Source of the DNA: Uloborus plumipes
Lineage: Eukaryota; Arthropoda; Arachnida; Araneae; Uloboridae
Direction: 5' to 3'
Length of the DNA: 64,000 nt
Assembly (NCBI GenBank): GCA_038373865.1
Contig: JAXGGA010000073.1
Coordinates: 186,001 to 250,000 of the forward strand
The position numbers and the translations under genes are program-made. How positions within the stretch are numbered: the first letter of the stretch is position 1; each line of letters starts with the position of its first letter. Positions 15,201 through 29,700 of the stretch are shown piece after piece. The notes under the pieces are model-generated. The model had not been told where the DNA came from, searched no databases, and saw only the letters and a program-made list of their open reading frames with translations.

Positions 15201-18200
15201 CAAGTGCATCACTCTCAACAAAAAGAGTTGAATCAATGTATAGAATGGACTAAATAGAGTATTTTAGCACATAAATAAAAAACTTACATATAAGATGCCT
15301 CAATATAATCAAATTACTAATAAATTAGCTAATAATAGTTTAAAAAGTAATTTAAAATATCAGTTAAAATGAAAAAAAAAAGTATTTCCATTTAGATGTC
15401 ATTTAGTCAACAACTGAATAAACACATACTCATAACATCCAAGACATAGTCTTTCTCATCAGAGCCAGCATCATTAAATGCAACACAGGTATATTTTCCA
15501 GCATCATTTTTGTTCACAAAATTGACTTTAAAAGTTTTACCCCCTGAAATTATGAAAATACCAGGATCAAGATCAAGCTAAAAGATTTTTTTGGAAATTT
15601 TACAAAATTAAAGGTAGAGTAATAACCTTCTAAAAATTGGTATTTTGATTCCTGATTGAGGTGTTCAATATGGTCGCCGTCTTTCAGCCAATATATGGAT
15701 GGTGCTGGGATTCCAGTTGCAGGGCAAAGAAAAATAACAGTTTCATTCAGAAGTCCTAATACTTCTTCTTTCAAATTAGTATCATCAACAGAAGCAGGAG
15801 CTGTTGAGAAAAATATAACATTTTATTAATTACGACAAAATATATGGATGGTGGTGGTGGACAATCCGTATTCAAATGATCAGTAGCGAGCAACGGTTCA
15901 TAAAAGGTGGAATTTCTGCCTCCCTTTTTTGTATTTTTTAAAACCCAGTCAGCAAGTTTTCCTCTCTTCACATTTGGGTAAAAAATATAAAAAAAAAAAA
16001 AGCAGAGTAGTCGGAGTTGGAGTCGGGAGTTTTAAAATCCCGGAGTTGGATTCCACCATTTTTCCTCAGACTCCGCAGACCTGGTTAAAACACCAGATCT
16101 CATTGAATTTTTTCAAAAAATTTCCAAGACTTCTACCGATAGGCATACTAGAGAGCTATTAAAATATAAAAAAGAAAAAGGCAGATTGGTGTTACCAGCT
16201 CTGGTTTAGAAACAGTTATGTCAACAATACCGTCATATAGTTAATATTGTAACTCACATATTGTTTCAATAACAGGCTTAAAATACAAATACAAATGCAA
16301 CGACCAGCAGCAGGCTCTGGGCCTAACTGGGCTGGTCCTAGTCAAATTAAAGATCCCAATGAAGATCAATGGCCCTCTTAAAGCTATCTACTCCATTGCT
16401 CCTTACCGCCTCTTCCGGTAAACTGTTCCAAGTTCCCACTATCCTGCTAAAGTAGTAATTTTTTCGAATTTCCAGGTTAGCCTGAGGTTTAAACAGCTTA
16501 AAACAATGACCCCTTGTCCTGCTTTCTGTGCAAAAATACAACCCTGCAACATCATTCATTTTAATAAATTTAAATAACTGAATCATGTCCCCTCTGGTTC
16601 TCCTTTGCTCAAGACTATACATATTAAGCATTCTAAGTCTGGAATCATAGTCTAGATTAGAAAATCCATTTACTAACCTTGTAGCCCTTCTTTGTACCCT
16701 TTCTAATACATTAATATCTTTCTTCAGATAAGGAGACCAAAACTGAACAGCATACTCCAAATGAGGTCTTACCAAACTGTTAATAAATCCTTCAATGAAG
16801 TATGATTTTTTTTGGTGTCTTAGTCAAAAAGAGGAACATCCCACTCACACACCTCCACGGATACTATTCAAACTAATAAAATATGACAAGTGCAAATATT
16901 TCACTCACACTAAGAGCAAATGAACTTACTGTGTACATGAATGTTAAAATCTCTTTCATCTTGGCCTGCAGTACTAGTTGCTATACATGTATATTTGCCA
17001 GTATCTTCAAGCCGAGCCCTGCGAATTAGTAAAGCAGATTCTTCTTTCATTGACTGAAGATTTGGATCCAGAAATAGATCAATTAAATGACCATTTTTCA
17101 TCCATGTAATGACAGGTTTTGGCGTTCCATCAGCCTCACAGTGTATAACTAATGGCATGTTCAGCAGAGCAACATAATCTGTATTTTGATCATCATATAT
17201 TTTGGGTGGAACTGAAAAAAAATAATTTAATCATAAATGCATATTTACTGATCAATACTCAATAATAAGAATGAAAATACATCATACAGTAAAAAATAAA
17301 TCAGTATTTTCAGTTTCTACTAATTCCTGTTTCAAGGGTGGAGAACAGCATTTCTGCTGAAGACCTATCCAACAATGTCAACAAAGAAAGTTGGGGAAGA
17401 TGTCTAATTGACTAGTACAATTAAGAATTAGGCACCTTGTTTCAGAAACAAGGAAATAGGCCTAAAAAGAGACAAAACGTGTGAAAAATAGATGAGGAAA
17501 AATGAAAATCCTGAAAAAGACTTTAATGAACCGTTAATGATAATTCATCTAATTTTTTGAGCCTCATACTCACCTGTATTATAAAAAAATATAAGCACCT
17601 TTTCGTTCATGACAGATTGAAATCTAAGAAAAAAAAATCATTTTAATCTTTTCCTTATTTGAGTATTATTTGGTTGGGTAGAACAAAAATTTTCCTTTGT
17701 ATTTATTAATTTGCTCATTTATAAAAAAAAGTTTAATAAAAAAATGCTGGGACGTTTTTTATAGCAATTCCTTATTTCCCCTCTTTGGTTAGAATTTAGA
17801 ATCAAGATAATGTGAGTTAGTTAACTAGTGAATGAATATAAAAACATAAACTATCATTGTTATTTTATAAATAACATCATTGTTATTTTTTGAAGTTAGT
17901 GCTGATTGAATTTTCAACGAAGTTTCAATACCAAAAAGAGGTGTAAGTCCTCTTCATTAATTTTTTCCCTTTCAAGATTTTACAGTGTATCAGACAATGA
18001 CCCGCACTGACGTTAGCTGCAGAAACATAGCATGAGTAAAATTTTTTTAATAATTCGTTTTAGCTGTTTACTCTTTTTATTAAAACTAAAACGGCCAATT
18101 TATTTTTGAAAATTTGAAATAAATAAAAGTCACAACCATAAAAACATGACATTTCTTACCATTTAAGTAATTGCAAACATAACAATACAATTCTGTAAGT

Positions 18201-20745
18201 ATATTACTTCACAAAATAAAAAATGGATTTACTCAACTACTAATTTCAAAAATTACCTTGAACATGTAGGTCAAAATGCCTCTCTTCGGTTCCTAACGGA
18301 CTTGAAGCTACACATGTATATCTCCCATCATCCTCTGCAGCTACATTAGTTATTTGTAAAAGCTGGTTGCTGTCAAGAAATTGCATTTTAAGTGCTTTGT
18401 TAGGGAACAATATCTGAAAAGAAAAAAAGTTAAAAGTTAATTATTCTTACATTAAACAAGCTACTTAGTATTTATTTAAATAAATACCTTTGTGCTTGAA
18501 AAGTAAACTAAGATAATCCAACATTTTAAGGCACAAATCATGCAGATTGCTGCAGACACATGTTCCAGGGTTTTAAGTAGAGATGGCGCCATGGGCGCCC
18601 ACAAGGGGGGCTCGAGCCCCCCCTTGGAAATTAGTACTTCTTCTGCTTTTAGTACTATTTATTCAGAAAAAATTTAACTTTTTTTTCTTCACCCATTAAT
18701 GAATAAGTTATCAAAAATGCCAAATTGTAATAACTCTAATCTGCACTGAAATCGCTTCAGAATTCTGTACCTCAGAACCAGACTAACGTAAGTCCATTTT
18801 CGTCATTTTTCGGTAGAGGGGAAAAACCATTGTTGAATACATCGTTTTTCCCCTCTACTGAAAAATAACGAAAATGACTTACGTTAGTCTGTTCTGAGTA
18901 CAGATTATACATGTGTCTCTTCAGATTCTTCATAGAAAAAGAAGCAGATTCATGATGAACCAGCGTCGCATATGCATGGGAAACTCTCCCATGTCTGACT
19001 AGCTGTTGGGTTATTCCATTTTAAATCAACAAATTTTTAAAAAAGTTGTTGCATCATTATTTTTGATTTTGATGAAAATTTCTCCAGACCTGAAGAAAAT
19101 ATATATTTTATAAAAAAAAAAATACCTTTTGACATATAGGCCATTTTTGTTGTTGGCAACAGCGAAAATGGGGCATTTATGATACTTGGGGTCCTATTCC
19201 ACATCAGCGGAAAACGCGACCGAAACCGAAGTCAGAAACCGAAAATCCGGGTACTTTCCATTGGAATACCATTTAATCCGTTTTACGTTTCTGCTTTATT
19301 TTTCTGCTTTACGTTAATGTGGAGCAGGGCCCTTAGTCTTATGAATTATAACTTTTTTCTACCAAAGATTTTGAGCTCAAACATAGCTAATTGAAACCTA
19401 AGAAAGATACCTTTTTATATATCAAGAAATTTCAGATAAAAAAAAATATTTTTCAAGGTCAAAGTTTGATGAAAATCTCATTTTTTCTACCCTTCAAAAT
19501 TAAAAAACCCTTGAAGGGTTTAGAATAACAAGCCCTATTGTGATATCATATATTCATATGCGTGGTTACTTATTATACAAAAAAATTAGCTTGTTACACC
19601 GCCCATTTTATGAGATATGCCCCCCTAAAGTTGCAAATTTTCAACGCTAAAAAAAATACATGTGGGGGTAAGGTAAAAATCATTTTATTGGTGGAATCTT
19701 AAGTACTTTTTACATTAAAAAATGTAACAAAAGTTGCTTTGTTATTCAAAGGCGCTTGGCAGCTATGGGCATCTGAATTTTCATATAATTGCCCTGAAGC
19801 AACAATATTATTTTTGTACTTAATCTCAGATTTTAGTGAAATTTAAGTGTATTCTTAATTGCTAGTTTTCAATTATAGAAATGACAAAGAAGTGTTATGA
19901 AGTAAGTAACATATTTACACTTTAATAAGATAATTTAAAAATTTTATTGTCTAAATCTCTTAACGCTCTCTTGTAGAACTATTTTCTTTAGTGTTTCGTC
20001 TCACAGAGAAGAGTTGATAATGTTTGCTCATCACAGGTGTGACATTGTGCCTCTTCCTTGTGCACACCATAGTTCTGATGCAGTCAAGATTTTCAAAATG
20101 TCTTTCAACTGAACCCAAGTTTAGTCATCCTCACTTCATTTTTTCAAATGACGTTTCTGGCCCTTTCGGATGAAAATAATTTATTCTGTATTGTCCTTCA
20201 ACATTGACTACTTTTACTTGCAACACTTCTCCTAGCTACGAGTCACTATCATACACACGGCAAACATAATCTAACAATTTTGGTCGGATTCTTGTTTTTT
20301 GTGCAGAAGTTTCGTTTGAATATATGATAAAAAATATGGCTTGTTATTCTGAACCCCTCATGGGTTTTTAATTTTCAAAAGTAGCAAAAAAATGAGATTT
20401 TAGTCGCAAACTTTGATCTTGAAAAAATAAATATTTTTTAAATATGAAATTTATTGATATACTATATGAAAAGAGCTTTCTTAGCTTTCCAATGAACTAT
20501 GTTTGAGATCAAAATTTTTGATAGAAAAAAAATTATAGTTTACAAGACAAAGCATCAAAATGCCCCATTTTCCTGTTGCCAACAACAAAAACGGATTATA
20601 CATATCAAAGGGTAAATTCAAAAAAAAAAAAAGTTGTATATATTTTTGAGGTCTAGGAAATAAAAAGAATGCATATGCAAATTTCTATCAAAATCAAAAA
20701 TGGTGATGCACCCCCCCCCCATTGGTTGATTTAAAATGGAATGAT

Positions 20746-20784
<39 letters not shown>

Positions 20785-23700
20785 TTTAACTGTAAACTAT
20801 GCAGAAAATATATGAGCCCCCCCCCCTTAAAATTTCTCATATGGGCGCCCATGGATGGCGCGAAGCGGAATTTGGCCGAAGTTCCGAATACCAAAGCTTC
20901 AGCCAACTGATAGCCGAAGCTTCGACTGGTGCGCATATTGAAGCTTTAGCATTGAATACATAATAAAAGTATACAATATTATACTTTGATCCATATGCTT
21001 TAATATTATTGTTACACAGCATTTTTAGCTTTCTGTCTCATTTTAAAATTAATTTAACTTCTTAAAGTATTTATTTTTGTTTTGTACTGGTAGTACTAGA
21101 AAATGAGACATTTCTAATGGCTGGACAAAAGCAGATACTTTACTTCTAGTAACAAAAGTATCCTGTTATCTCTGCTGATATTCCTGCCAGACGGCTGTAT
21201 ATAGCCGTCAGCTATCTCTGCTGACACTGTGCAAGAAGAAGGGGTAACATCTGTTCAGACATCTCAACAGTAAACAAATAAAGGGAGAGAGTTCCTTGAA
21301 TAGAGTAATACAGCTAACAGCTATTTCGGACTTAAAAAAAACTAAATTTCAAGAAATTGAATGGAGGGTTCTTAAAGCCATGTGGTGGCTTTTATATTTC
21401 TTTTATTAGGGACAAAAGTAATGGAATACAAAAAAGCAGCATGAAAGGGCTGATGACCCAGATGGTGGGGAAGGGGATTAACACTTTCTTAGTGCGTTAA
21501 CAGAAGATAAAAGGGATAGGTAGGAATTGGATTTGAAATTAAGATCTATGGTAAACGGATTTAAAGCAATGGAATTTACAATAATGGTGTTGTCAAGGAA
21601 TCTGCGAGCAACGACTCCGAAATCGATGACAACAGTGAAATACTCAATGAAACAATTTTAAAGTTGCTTCATTCTTCTTGTGGTGGTTCTGCCTTTGAAG
21701 GATTTGATTGACAAAATTTTAAATATTTCTTTTTGATACATTATATTTAATATCCTTCAATACTTTATTATTAATGTGCTTTTCAAATATGCTCAATTTC
21801 GTCCATAATTATTTTTATTTGCCCCTATCTCTAGAATCAACTTCATTTACATTGCAAGTTTCTTCATTGAAGAATCGCTATGGGGCCCATACCCAAGGTG
21901 CATCCTATTCAGGATATTTTATGTCCAACGGGGCAATTATTTCAGATGCGGCTCTCACGCGGGTGCGGCCGATACGCCGGCTTTTACAGTACACTTTCAA
22001 AAAAAAAAAAGTGTAAAACAATTATTTAGCGTTATTCCGCAAAATAAATCAAAACCCAGACAAAACTTTGCAGCAAAGTGAATTCTCAATTTCAGGAAGA
22101 ACAACACCCAAACATGCATGCAATAAAATGACTTTAAAATTATATTTTATACACATATGCTATTATTTTTCTTTACCTGTCCATCTTTTAGCCAAGACAC
22201 AGTAGGTTGCGGATTCCCATGAACATAGCACTTGATTTCAGTGCTGTTTCCCTCAATTACATTTGTTCTTGAATCTTCCTGTATAAGATTTTTAACCCTT
22301 GGAGGCACTGGTGGAAAACATCATCTTCAGAAACATAATAAAATCATAAGATTTCGAGAAGGAGAATCTCCTTACATGCATAAATAACACTAAATTTAAC
22401 ATATAATACAAATGAAAGTACACATTTTAATTATTCTAAAATGTCACTAATTCAACATAAAAATAGCTAAGCTACAAAAATTATTAAGAAATTGCAGACA
22501 TTGATAATTCTGTTTTAGACCTCAATTAGAAAAACTGACTGGAATTACAGGCATATTACAAAACACTGTGATGCTGTCAAGTAACATTGCTAATATATTG
22601 CGAAAATGTATATATATTTTTTTCTAAGTTAAGACTTTATGAAGAGAAGTAAAATAAGAAATGAATTCTCAATAAAAATTACAAACGCATAAATGAATAA
22701 ACGATTGTCCACAGAGCCCACAACAACTTAACAGTTGCTTAGTTAACCAAGCATACAAGTGTCATAGTGGATGGACATGACTTATACATTAGTACGGACA
22801 GGACAATAGTTGGACATTTGTCCTAGAGGAAGAATCCATGCTTTCAATGCTTTGAGGAGTTAATTTTGCTTTAATAACTAAATGCTTCCATATTAAATAT
22901 GCTTATCTTATAACAGCTTCAAATATGTGTCTCAAACAAATGAATTATTTATTTTTCATTCATTGTATTTTGACAATTTATATTCTTTTTAATCTCAAAA
23001 TAAACATGAACTATTTCTTAGTAATACAGTATATCACATTTTGTAATTTTTACGAAACTGTGCATCTAAGGAAAACAGTTTAATAAAAAAGGTTGAACAA
23101 ATTTCTTACCAAGGACATTCAGCATAAAAGGACGGCTATCTTTTCCAACAGGATTTGAAGCTTCACAAGAATACTGCCCATGGTCAGATTCTCTGGTTCT
23201 TAGAATCTGCAATTTTTGTTCTTCTTGAAGTATGTGGATAAAAGGATCAGTAGTTTCACTCAAGACTTCTCCATCCTTAAACCAGGAAATAGATGGTGCT
23301 GGTTCAGCTTCAGCCACACAAAGCATGGTGACAGGATTATGTATGAAAACAGTCAAATTGGGTTCAGATGTATTCACAATTCTAGGTGGTACTGCATTGA
23401 GTAAGAAAAGAAATAAAAAAAAATTACCCTTTCATCATAATAAGAAATTAAATAATTCTTTATCTCAAGCTTTTCCAACTCAAATACAGATTTTAAGAAG
23501 AAAAAAAAGCCTTTTTGAAAAGCTCTAGTGTAGTATGACTCATAATTGTACTTTTATTGATTAGTGTTTACAGTTAAGACTAAGGAAGGGTTACCTGTTA
23601 CATAGAGGTCAAACAACTTTTCAGTTGTGCCAGCTGCATTGGTAGCAATGCATCTATATTTTCCTGAGTGATAGCTCTTGGCTTCAGATATTTTAAGCAT

Positions 23701-26700
23701 AGTGTCATCAGAAACTTTATAAATACTCTGTAAGAAAGGACATTAGTTAAACTAAAACTGAAAAGAGTGCCATTCCACATTTATTTTGAGTATTTAAAAA
23801 AATATTTAGGGTTCAAAGTGTAAGATTCGAAATAATTAAAGTACTATATAGTGTGTGCGTATCAACGCTTGATAAATGCAAGTTAAACTATCCACATTAC
23901 TGTTAGTATGCAATTTGTTACGTTTTTGGGGGCAGAAAATGTTAAGTGATAATACTACCGTATTACCCTGCAATAGCCTGCATGCCAGAAAAAATGAGGT
24001 TGACCAGCATGCAGGAAAATTTGAATTTTCCGGCATGCCGGATAGTTCAAGGCTCATTTTGCAACAAACAAAGATAAATTTCTCTCCTCAGTTTCAATCG
24101 CAAAGGAAACCACTATAAGGAAAAATAATAATAAACGCCTTTCTCAAAAACAAACCAATGAATTTCAGATCTTTGAGACGAAATAAATCATGGTGGTTTG
24201 ATTCTGCATTATCTTGCTACTATTTATTAATATTTTTACAAGTTAAATCGTTTAATTGTATTAATAAAATGATCGATACTGCAGCGTCACAAAAGTCATA
24301 TCTGCACTGAGCGGCAAATGCAGAAATCACTTCTTAATATTTTATGACTCTATAGATGGCATTTTTTTCTGAAATTTTTAAAAAATATTTCCCGTTCACA
24401 AATGACCATAAAACAATGTATTTAGATAATATATGTTGCAACAAATTATACCTGATAATAATAACTCAATTTTCCTAAAAATTGCAGATTGGATGTTTAT
24501 GCTTGGCACACCAGTACTTAACTTATATTATTTTAAAAGTTTTTAGTGTTCTTGGGATAGTATTAAATTATTTTTTTACTACCTCGGTTTTTCCGGTATG
24601 ATCGAAAGGACTAGGTACAGGTTATAGAAAATCTAGGGACCCTCGAATTTTGCGGCATGCCGGCTAATATGGGGTAATTCGGTAAGTTTATCAAAGAGAG
24701 AAAAAAACATTCAAAAGAATATCCCATGACATATATTTTTTAAATATATTAATAGAAAAATTAAACATAAACACATTTTTCGGTCATTTATTTTGTTTTG
24801 GTTCAGCTGAATAAGAATTTTAAAATCAACCAGAAAAAAAAATTAGAACCCCTAGAGCACATTAAAAATTTTTATGTAATTTTCGCAAATGACATAGAGA
24901 TGTGAACACATGATTTCTTTTGATCAAATCTTTAATTTTAATGTACACTAAAACAGCTTAAACCAAAGGTACTGAACCATGATGATAGCCACTAGGTTGA
25001 TTTAAAATTTCCATCCAAACAAAAACATCAAATGATTACATTACCACATTTTTTGCAGATTCCTCAGAGAGCATAATGCCATCTTTCAGCCATATTATGC
25101 TTGGTTCTGGATTTCCATTAGCAACACATTCCATTAAAACTTTTTCATTCTCTAAAACTTTTCGTTTAAAAGGTGATGCCTGAATTACTGGAGCAGCTAA
25201 AAATTAAGTTTTAAAGATTTTTAATAAAATAAAACATTAAGTACACTTAACTCTTTTTTTTTTAAAATTCAATATACAACACTGGCATAGATTATACAGT
25301 AAATTATAGTAATCAAACAAACATCAAAGAAAAAAAGGATTGACAAACATAAGAAAGAAGTAATCTAACCAGACAAATGGACTGAAGTAAATCCAGAATT
25401 TTCAATGCTTCAGCAAACAGAAAAATACTATGTTTGAATAATATAAATAAAAGTTAATTCAGTGCAACAAATTTCCACTCAAACTAAATTAAAAAAAAAA
25501 CTTCACAATTAAAAATCATAACCTACAGAATTGAATATTTTGAGATAATTACCGTTCTAATAAGCAACATTTTTATTACATACCAAAGACATCTACCTTG
25601 AAGTTCCTTTCTGTTTTTCCAACAGCATTTTCAGCAATGCAAGTATAATGACCATGGTCACTGGAACTAATCTTTACAAACTGTAGTACTTGTCCATCTT
25701 CAACAATTTTAAGTAAAGAATTTTCAGAGTTAATTTTAACCCCATCTTTGAACCACCCAATCATAGATGAGGGATTAGAATCTACAAAACATTCAAGGGC
25801 AGCTGGGCGATTGGGTAATACTTGGTGTGTTCCAAAGTTTGATCCTTTTATTCTAGGAGGACCTGGAAGGAAATGGGAAGCAAAATAATTTTTATGGGGA
25901 GATAATGAAACTACCATAAATGGGCAAAAAAAAAAAAAAAAAAAAACTGAAATTATTAATTTTTCACCGAAACTGTTTTGAAAAATAAATTATTTTCCCC
26001 GAAAGTTTTTTTTTCGGTTATATACGGTAAGTGGGCCACCCCCCTTAAAACTGAAATGGGCACATGGTTTTTACACTTTTTTGTACTGATCATGTCAAAT
26101 TACATCACAGTGATTGCTTTTGCATATATTTGGGTTTCATGGAACCTCTTTTTGGATCATAATTTACGTCAAAAATTTTTCCAAAAAAATTTTTTTTTGC
26201 GAGTTCTAGCAACATTTTTCAAGGAAGTATTTCAATGTTAACTTTTATTATTTTTTCTATGTTCATCAAGTTTTCTTGTAGGGTTTAACCTAAAATACCC
26301 ATTGCAATAAGAATTTTCATGCAAAGTATCATTAATAAGTGTTTAAGGGGAGAGGTCCCACTTACCCCGTGGTTTTTCTCTATTAGGGTAAGTTATTAGC
26401 TTCCCTTATAATAATGGTAATTTCAAAATCAAAAGTAGTTTTGATGAAGCATATTTTACGACGAAAGATAATTATGGAGACCTAGAAGAAATTTAGGGTT
26501 CAGCTTTAAAAAACTGCAAAAGCTGCTAACTATGCATTTGTGAAACTTGCATCAAAGAAAACCATAAAGTATTTTGAAGGTTTAATTTTAAAATATGGTT
26601 CAAATTAAAAAAATACTGCAAAATTTGATAGAAAGAATAGAAATAACTACACTTTTTATTGGTTTGATGTAGGTGATGTTAGAATTATAACTGAGGATGA

Positions 26701-29700
26701 AATGATAATGTTTCTCCCCCAGAAAATTTTAAATAGACGCTGCCATTAAGTGTTTCCGTTTTTTCTTTTCAGCCCATATTTTTTTTTCTATTTTACCAAA
26801 ATTGATCTTAATCAACTCTATTATGTTTATTCAACACTAATTTATATGTAAAAGCAAAAAATGCGCCTAACGGCTTTTAATGAATTTCACAGACATAATT
26901 GTTTTGTATTGCACTTTATAATTTTCTGTCCTACACATTCAAATGTGAGTATGTATCTCATTAATGGAAACATTTACAGAAAAATATTCCCTACTAAAAT
27001 TTTCCATACTTCCTCAGGTAGGACAAACAAACATCTTTTCAAAATATGCTCGCTTTAAATACAAATAAATGGAGGGTGGCCCACTTACCCCTTCCTAGGG
27101 GTTAAGTGGGCCTCCCACACCATTTTGTAAAGAATAAGATAGGTGAAAATATTTAAAGCATTTTTTTGGGAAACAATGCTGAACTTGTTTTTATCAATAA
27201 TGTCCAAGACAAAATAATTCAAAAAATTTAAGCTGTTTTGCTTTAAAACTTTTGTATAAGGCTTCAAAAATGAACTGTTCTAAAAAGGGGGCCCACTTGC
27301 AATAACCAATTCTATTTTTAACTCAAAAAACCAAAAAAAAAAAAAAATAAATAAATAAAAAAATAAAAATTTCTATTTTAAATAAATTAAAAATTTCTAT
27401 CAAAGTTTAATAACGGTACCTAATGGTTCTGAAAAACTAGGCGTTCTACAAAATTTTTTATTTCTAACATATACGAGGGTTGTCCGTAAAGTAAGTTTCC
27501 CTAATTTCCACAAGCACGTGAATCGCTGTTACGCACAATCTGGCAACCCTAGCGCATAGCTTGGTTCCTCCCCTCCACATTCCCATCCAGTTGAACTCAC
27601 TGTGACCGTAAGTTTGGTTTTGGCAGCCATTAAGAATGGAGCTTACGATTCCTTCACCCGCCAAATGCGAAGTGAGATCAGTGATTCGTTTTTTTGTGTA
27701 CCAAAGGAAATTCGGCGACAGAAATCCATACCCAACTTACAGAAGTCTATGGAGAAGGATGCACAAGTGTGCAAATGGTGCGGAAATGGATTCAAGAGTT
27801 TAAAGAAGGGCGAACAGACGTCCATGACGAACAGCGATCCGGACGCCCATCGCTCAGCGATGGAACAATTGCGAGGGTGGAAGCGGCAATGCTGGCAGAT
27901 CGCAGAATGCTGGTTCGAGATCTTAGTGCGATGATTCCAGGTGTCAGCAAAGCATCTATCAACAAGATTTTAATGGAACATTTAGGATATTCGAAGGTTC
28001 GTGCCAGGTGGGTGTCCAAAATGCTCACAGAGGACAACAAAAAACAACGTGTTGAAGCGGCTACCAAATTTATAGCAGACTACGAAGCCGGCGGTGAAGA
28101 ATTTTTGGACTCCATAGTCACGGAGGACGAAACTTGGTTTCACTATGCGACACCGGAAACCAAGGAACAGTCAAAGCAGTGGAAACATCCGCATTCTCCA
28201 TCAATGCGGAAGTTTAAACAAACGCTGTCTGCCGGCAAAATCATGGCAACGGTGTTTTGGGACAGAAAAGGTCTATTGCTGTGTGAATTTATGCCCACTG
28301 GTACAACAATAAATGCTGACCGCTACTGCGAAACTCTGAAAAACCTTAGAAGAGCCATACAGAACAAGAGAAGGGGCAAGCTGTCTAGTGGAGTCGTTTT
28401 CATCAAGAAAATGCTCGTCCGCATACAGCCGGCAAAACCACCTCGCTCATTAAGGATTTCAGGTGGAAGACAGTCCTTCACCCTCCCTATAGCCTGGATC
28501 TGGCCCCAAGCGATTATCATCTCTTCCCTGGTTTGAAAAAGCATCTCGGAGGTACGAATTTCGCAACAGGAGAAGAGTTGAAAGATGATATCCTGAATTA
28601 CCTTCGCAGTGCGGCGGGAAACTTCTACGACGAAGGAATAAGAAAGATGGTTACGCGCATGAAAAAGTACATCGAAGTAAAAGGGGACTACGTAGAAAAA
28701 TAGGTAAAAGTCCAAGCTTTTTAATGATGTACTACTTGATGCGAATAAAAAATCGATTCATTGCGAAAAAAAATAGGGAAACTTACTTTACGGACAACCC
28801 TCGTAACATGTTTCAATGACTGTCAGTCAAAGCACATATCCGAAAAGAAATTAATTACCAAATGGGCCATTCTCCGGTTACGCACGGGACATTTGCAGAC
28901 TTTTGAAGTTCATAAAATCAGTGGAAAAGGTTGTGCATTCATGTTTTATTGCAGTTTTATTATAAATCAAAATTGATTCTTGAAGTTTAAGTGCAAAATA
29001 AAATTATAATTATTGTTTAAATATGTAGAAAATGATTGATTATGCTGGTTACGCACGGGACTTGGAAAGAAAAGAAAATTCCACTTTTACTTCTATAGCT
29101 CATGAACCCTGTGAATTTAGAACTTCTATCTAACCATTGTATTTTTTTCCTAACAGCTAAATAGTGCTTCTTCCCAAAAATGCTACACTTTAGTCAAATA
29201 AATAAATTAGTAAATTTACAAAATTATTGTATTTGGGTTACGCACGGGACACGTCTGAATGATATTCTATATCAGCTGGAATAATTTAAGAATATTTATA
29301 ATAATTGTATTTCTAATGAAATAAAAGTTATTGTATTCATTAGCGTGAACCATTTTAAGTGAAGTTCAAGAAAAAAAGAAGGTATTTTGCAGAATTAATG
29401 TTTTTTTAAATGTGACTAGTACACGATTCATAATATTTATTATTAACTTCATAATTATAAAATGTTTTTAGCAAGTGAGTGGCAATTGGGGGCAAAGTAA
29501 AATCAGAAAGGCAGTAATGTCCAAAAAATCAAATGCCCCAATAGGGAACATGCACTATGTCACAAAATATGATTAAATTGCTGTTATTTCATAGAATCGA
29601 TGATGCTGATGCCGAAAATCAACATTAAAATTCCAAAAAATCATTCACTTGAGCGTGAGAAGCAATTAAAAAGGGAGATTTTTGTAAACAATGCCACGTG

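Larger units (their letters stand above)
18582..20856. mobile_element. Probable disrupted TIR element with GGGCGCCCA ends
   Basis: GATGGCGCCATGGGCGCCCA near 18585 is followed by a G-run and GCTCGAGCCCC. Near 20808-20856 lies the inverted arrangement: GAGCCCCC, then ATGGGCGCCCATGGATGG. The pair flanks the large inverted repeat at 19012-20747. I read this as an older element split by the younger one; the exact ends are uncertain. Confidence 0.45.

Noticed and set aside
16347..16775. A genuine host gene inside the D17/D18 intron
   Set aside because: The open frame matches the C-terminal part of non-LTR reverse transcriptases and lacks the rest of the protein.
23232..23528. Plus-strand open frame of 98 codons
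   Set aside because: It is the complement of the D15 exon; the minus strand gives a clean Ig domain with splice sites.
28806..29260. A CRISPR-like array of 15-base repeats
   Set aside because: Spacing is uneven (171, 189) and far longer than in CRISPR, and the genome is eukaryotic.
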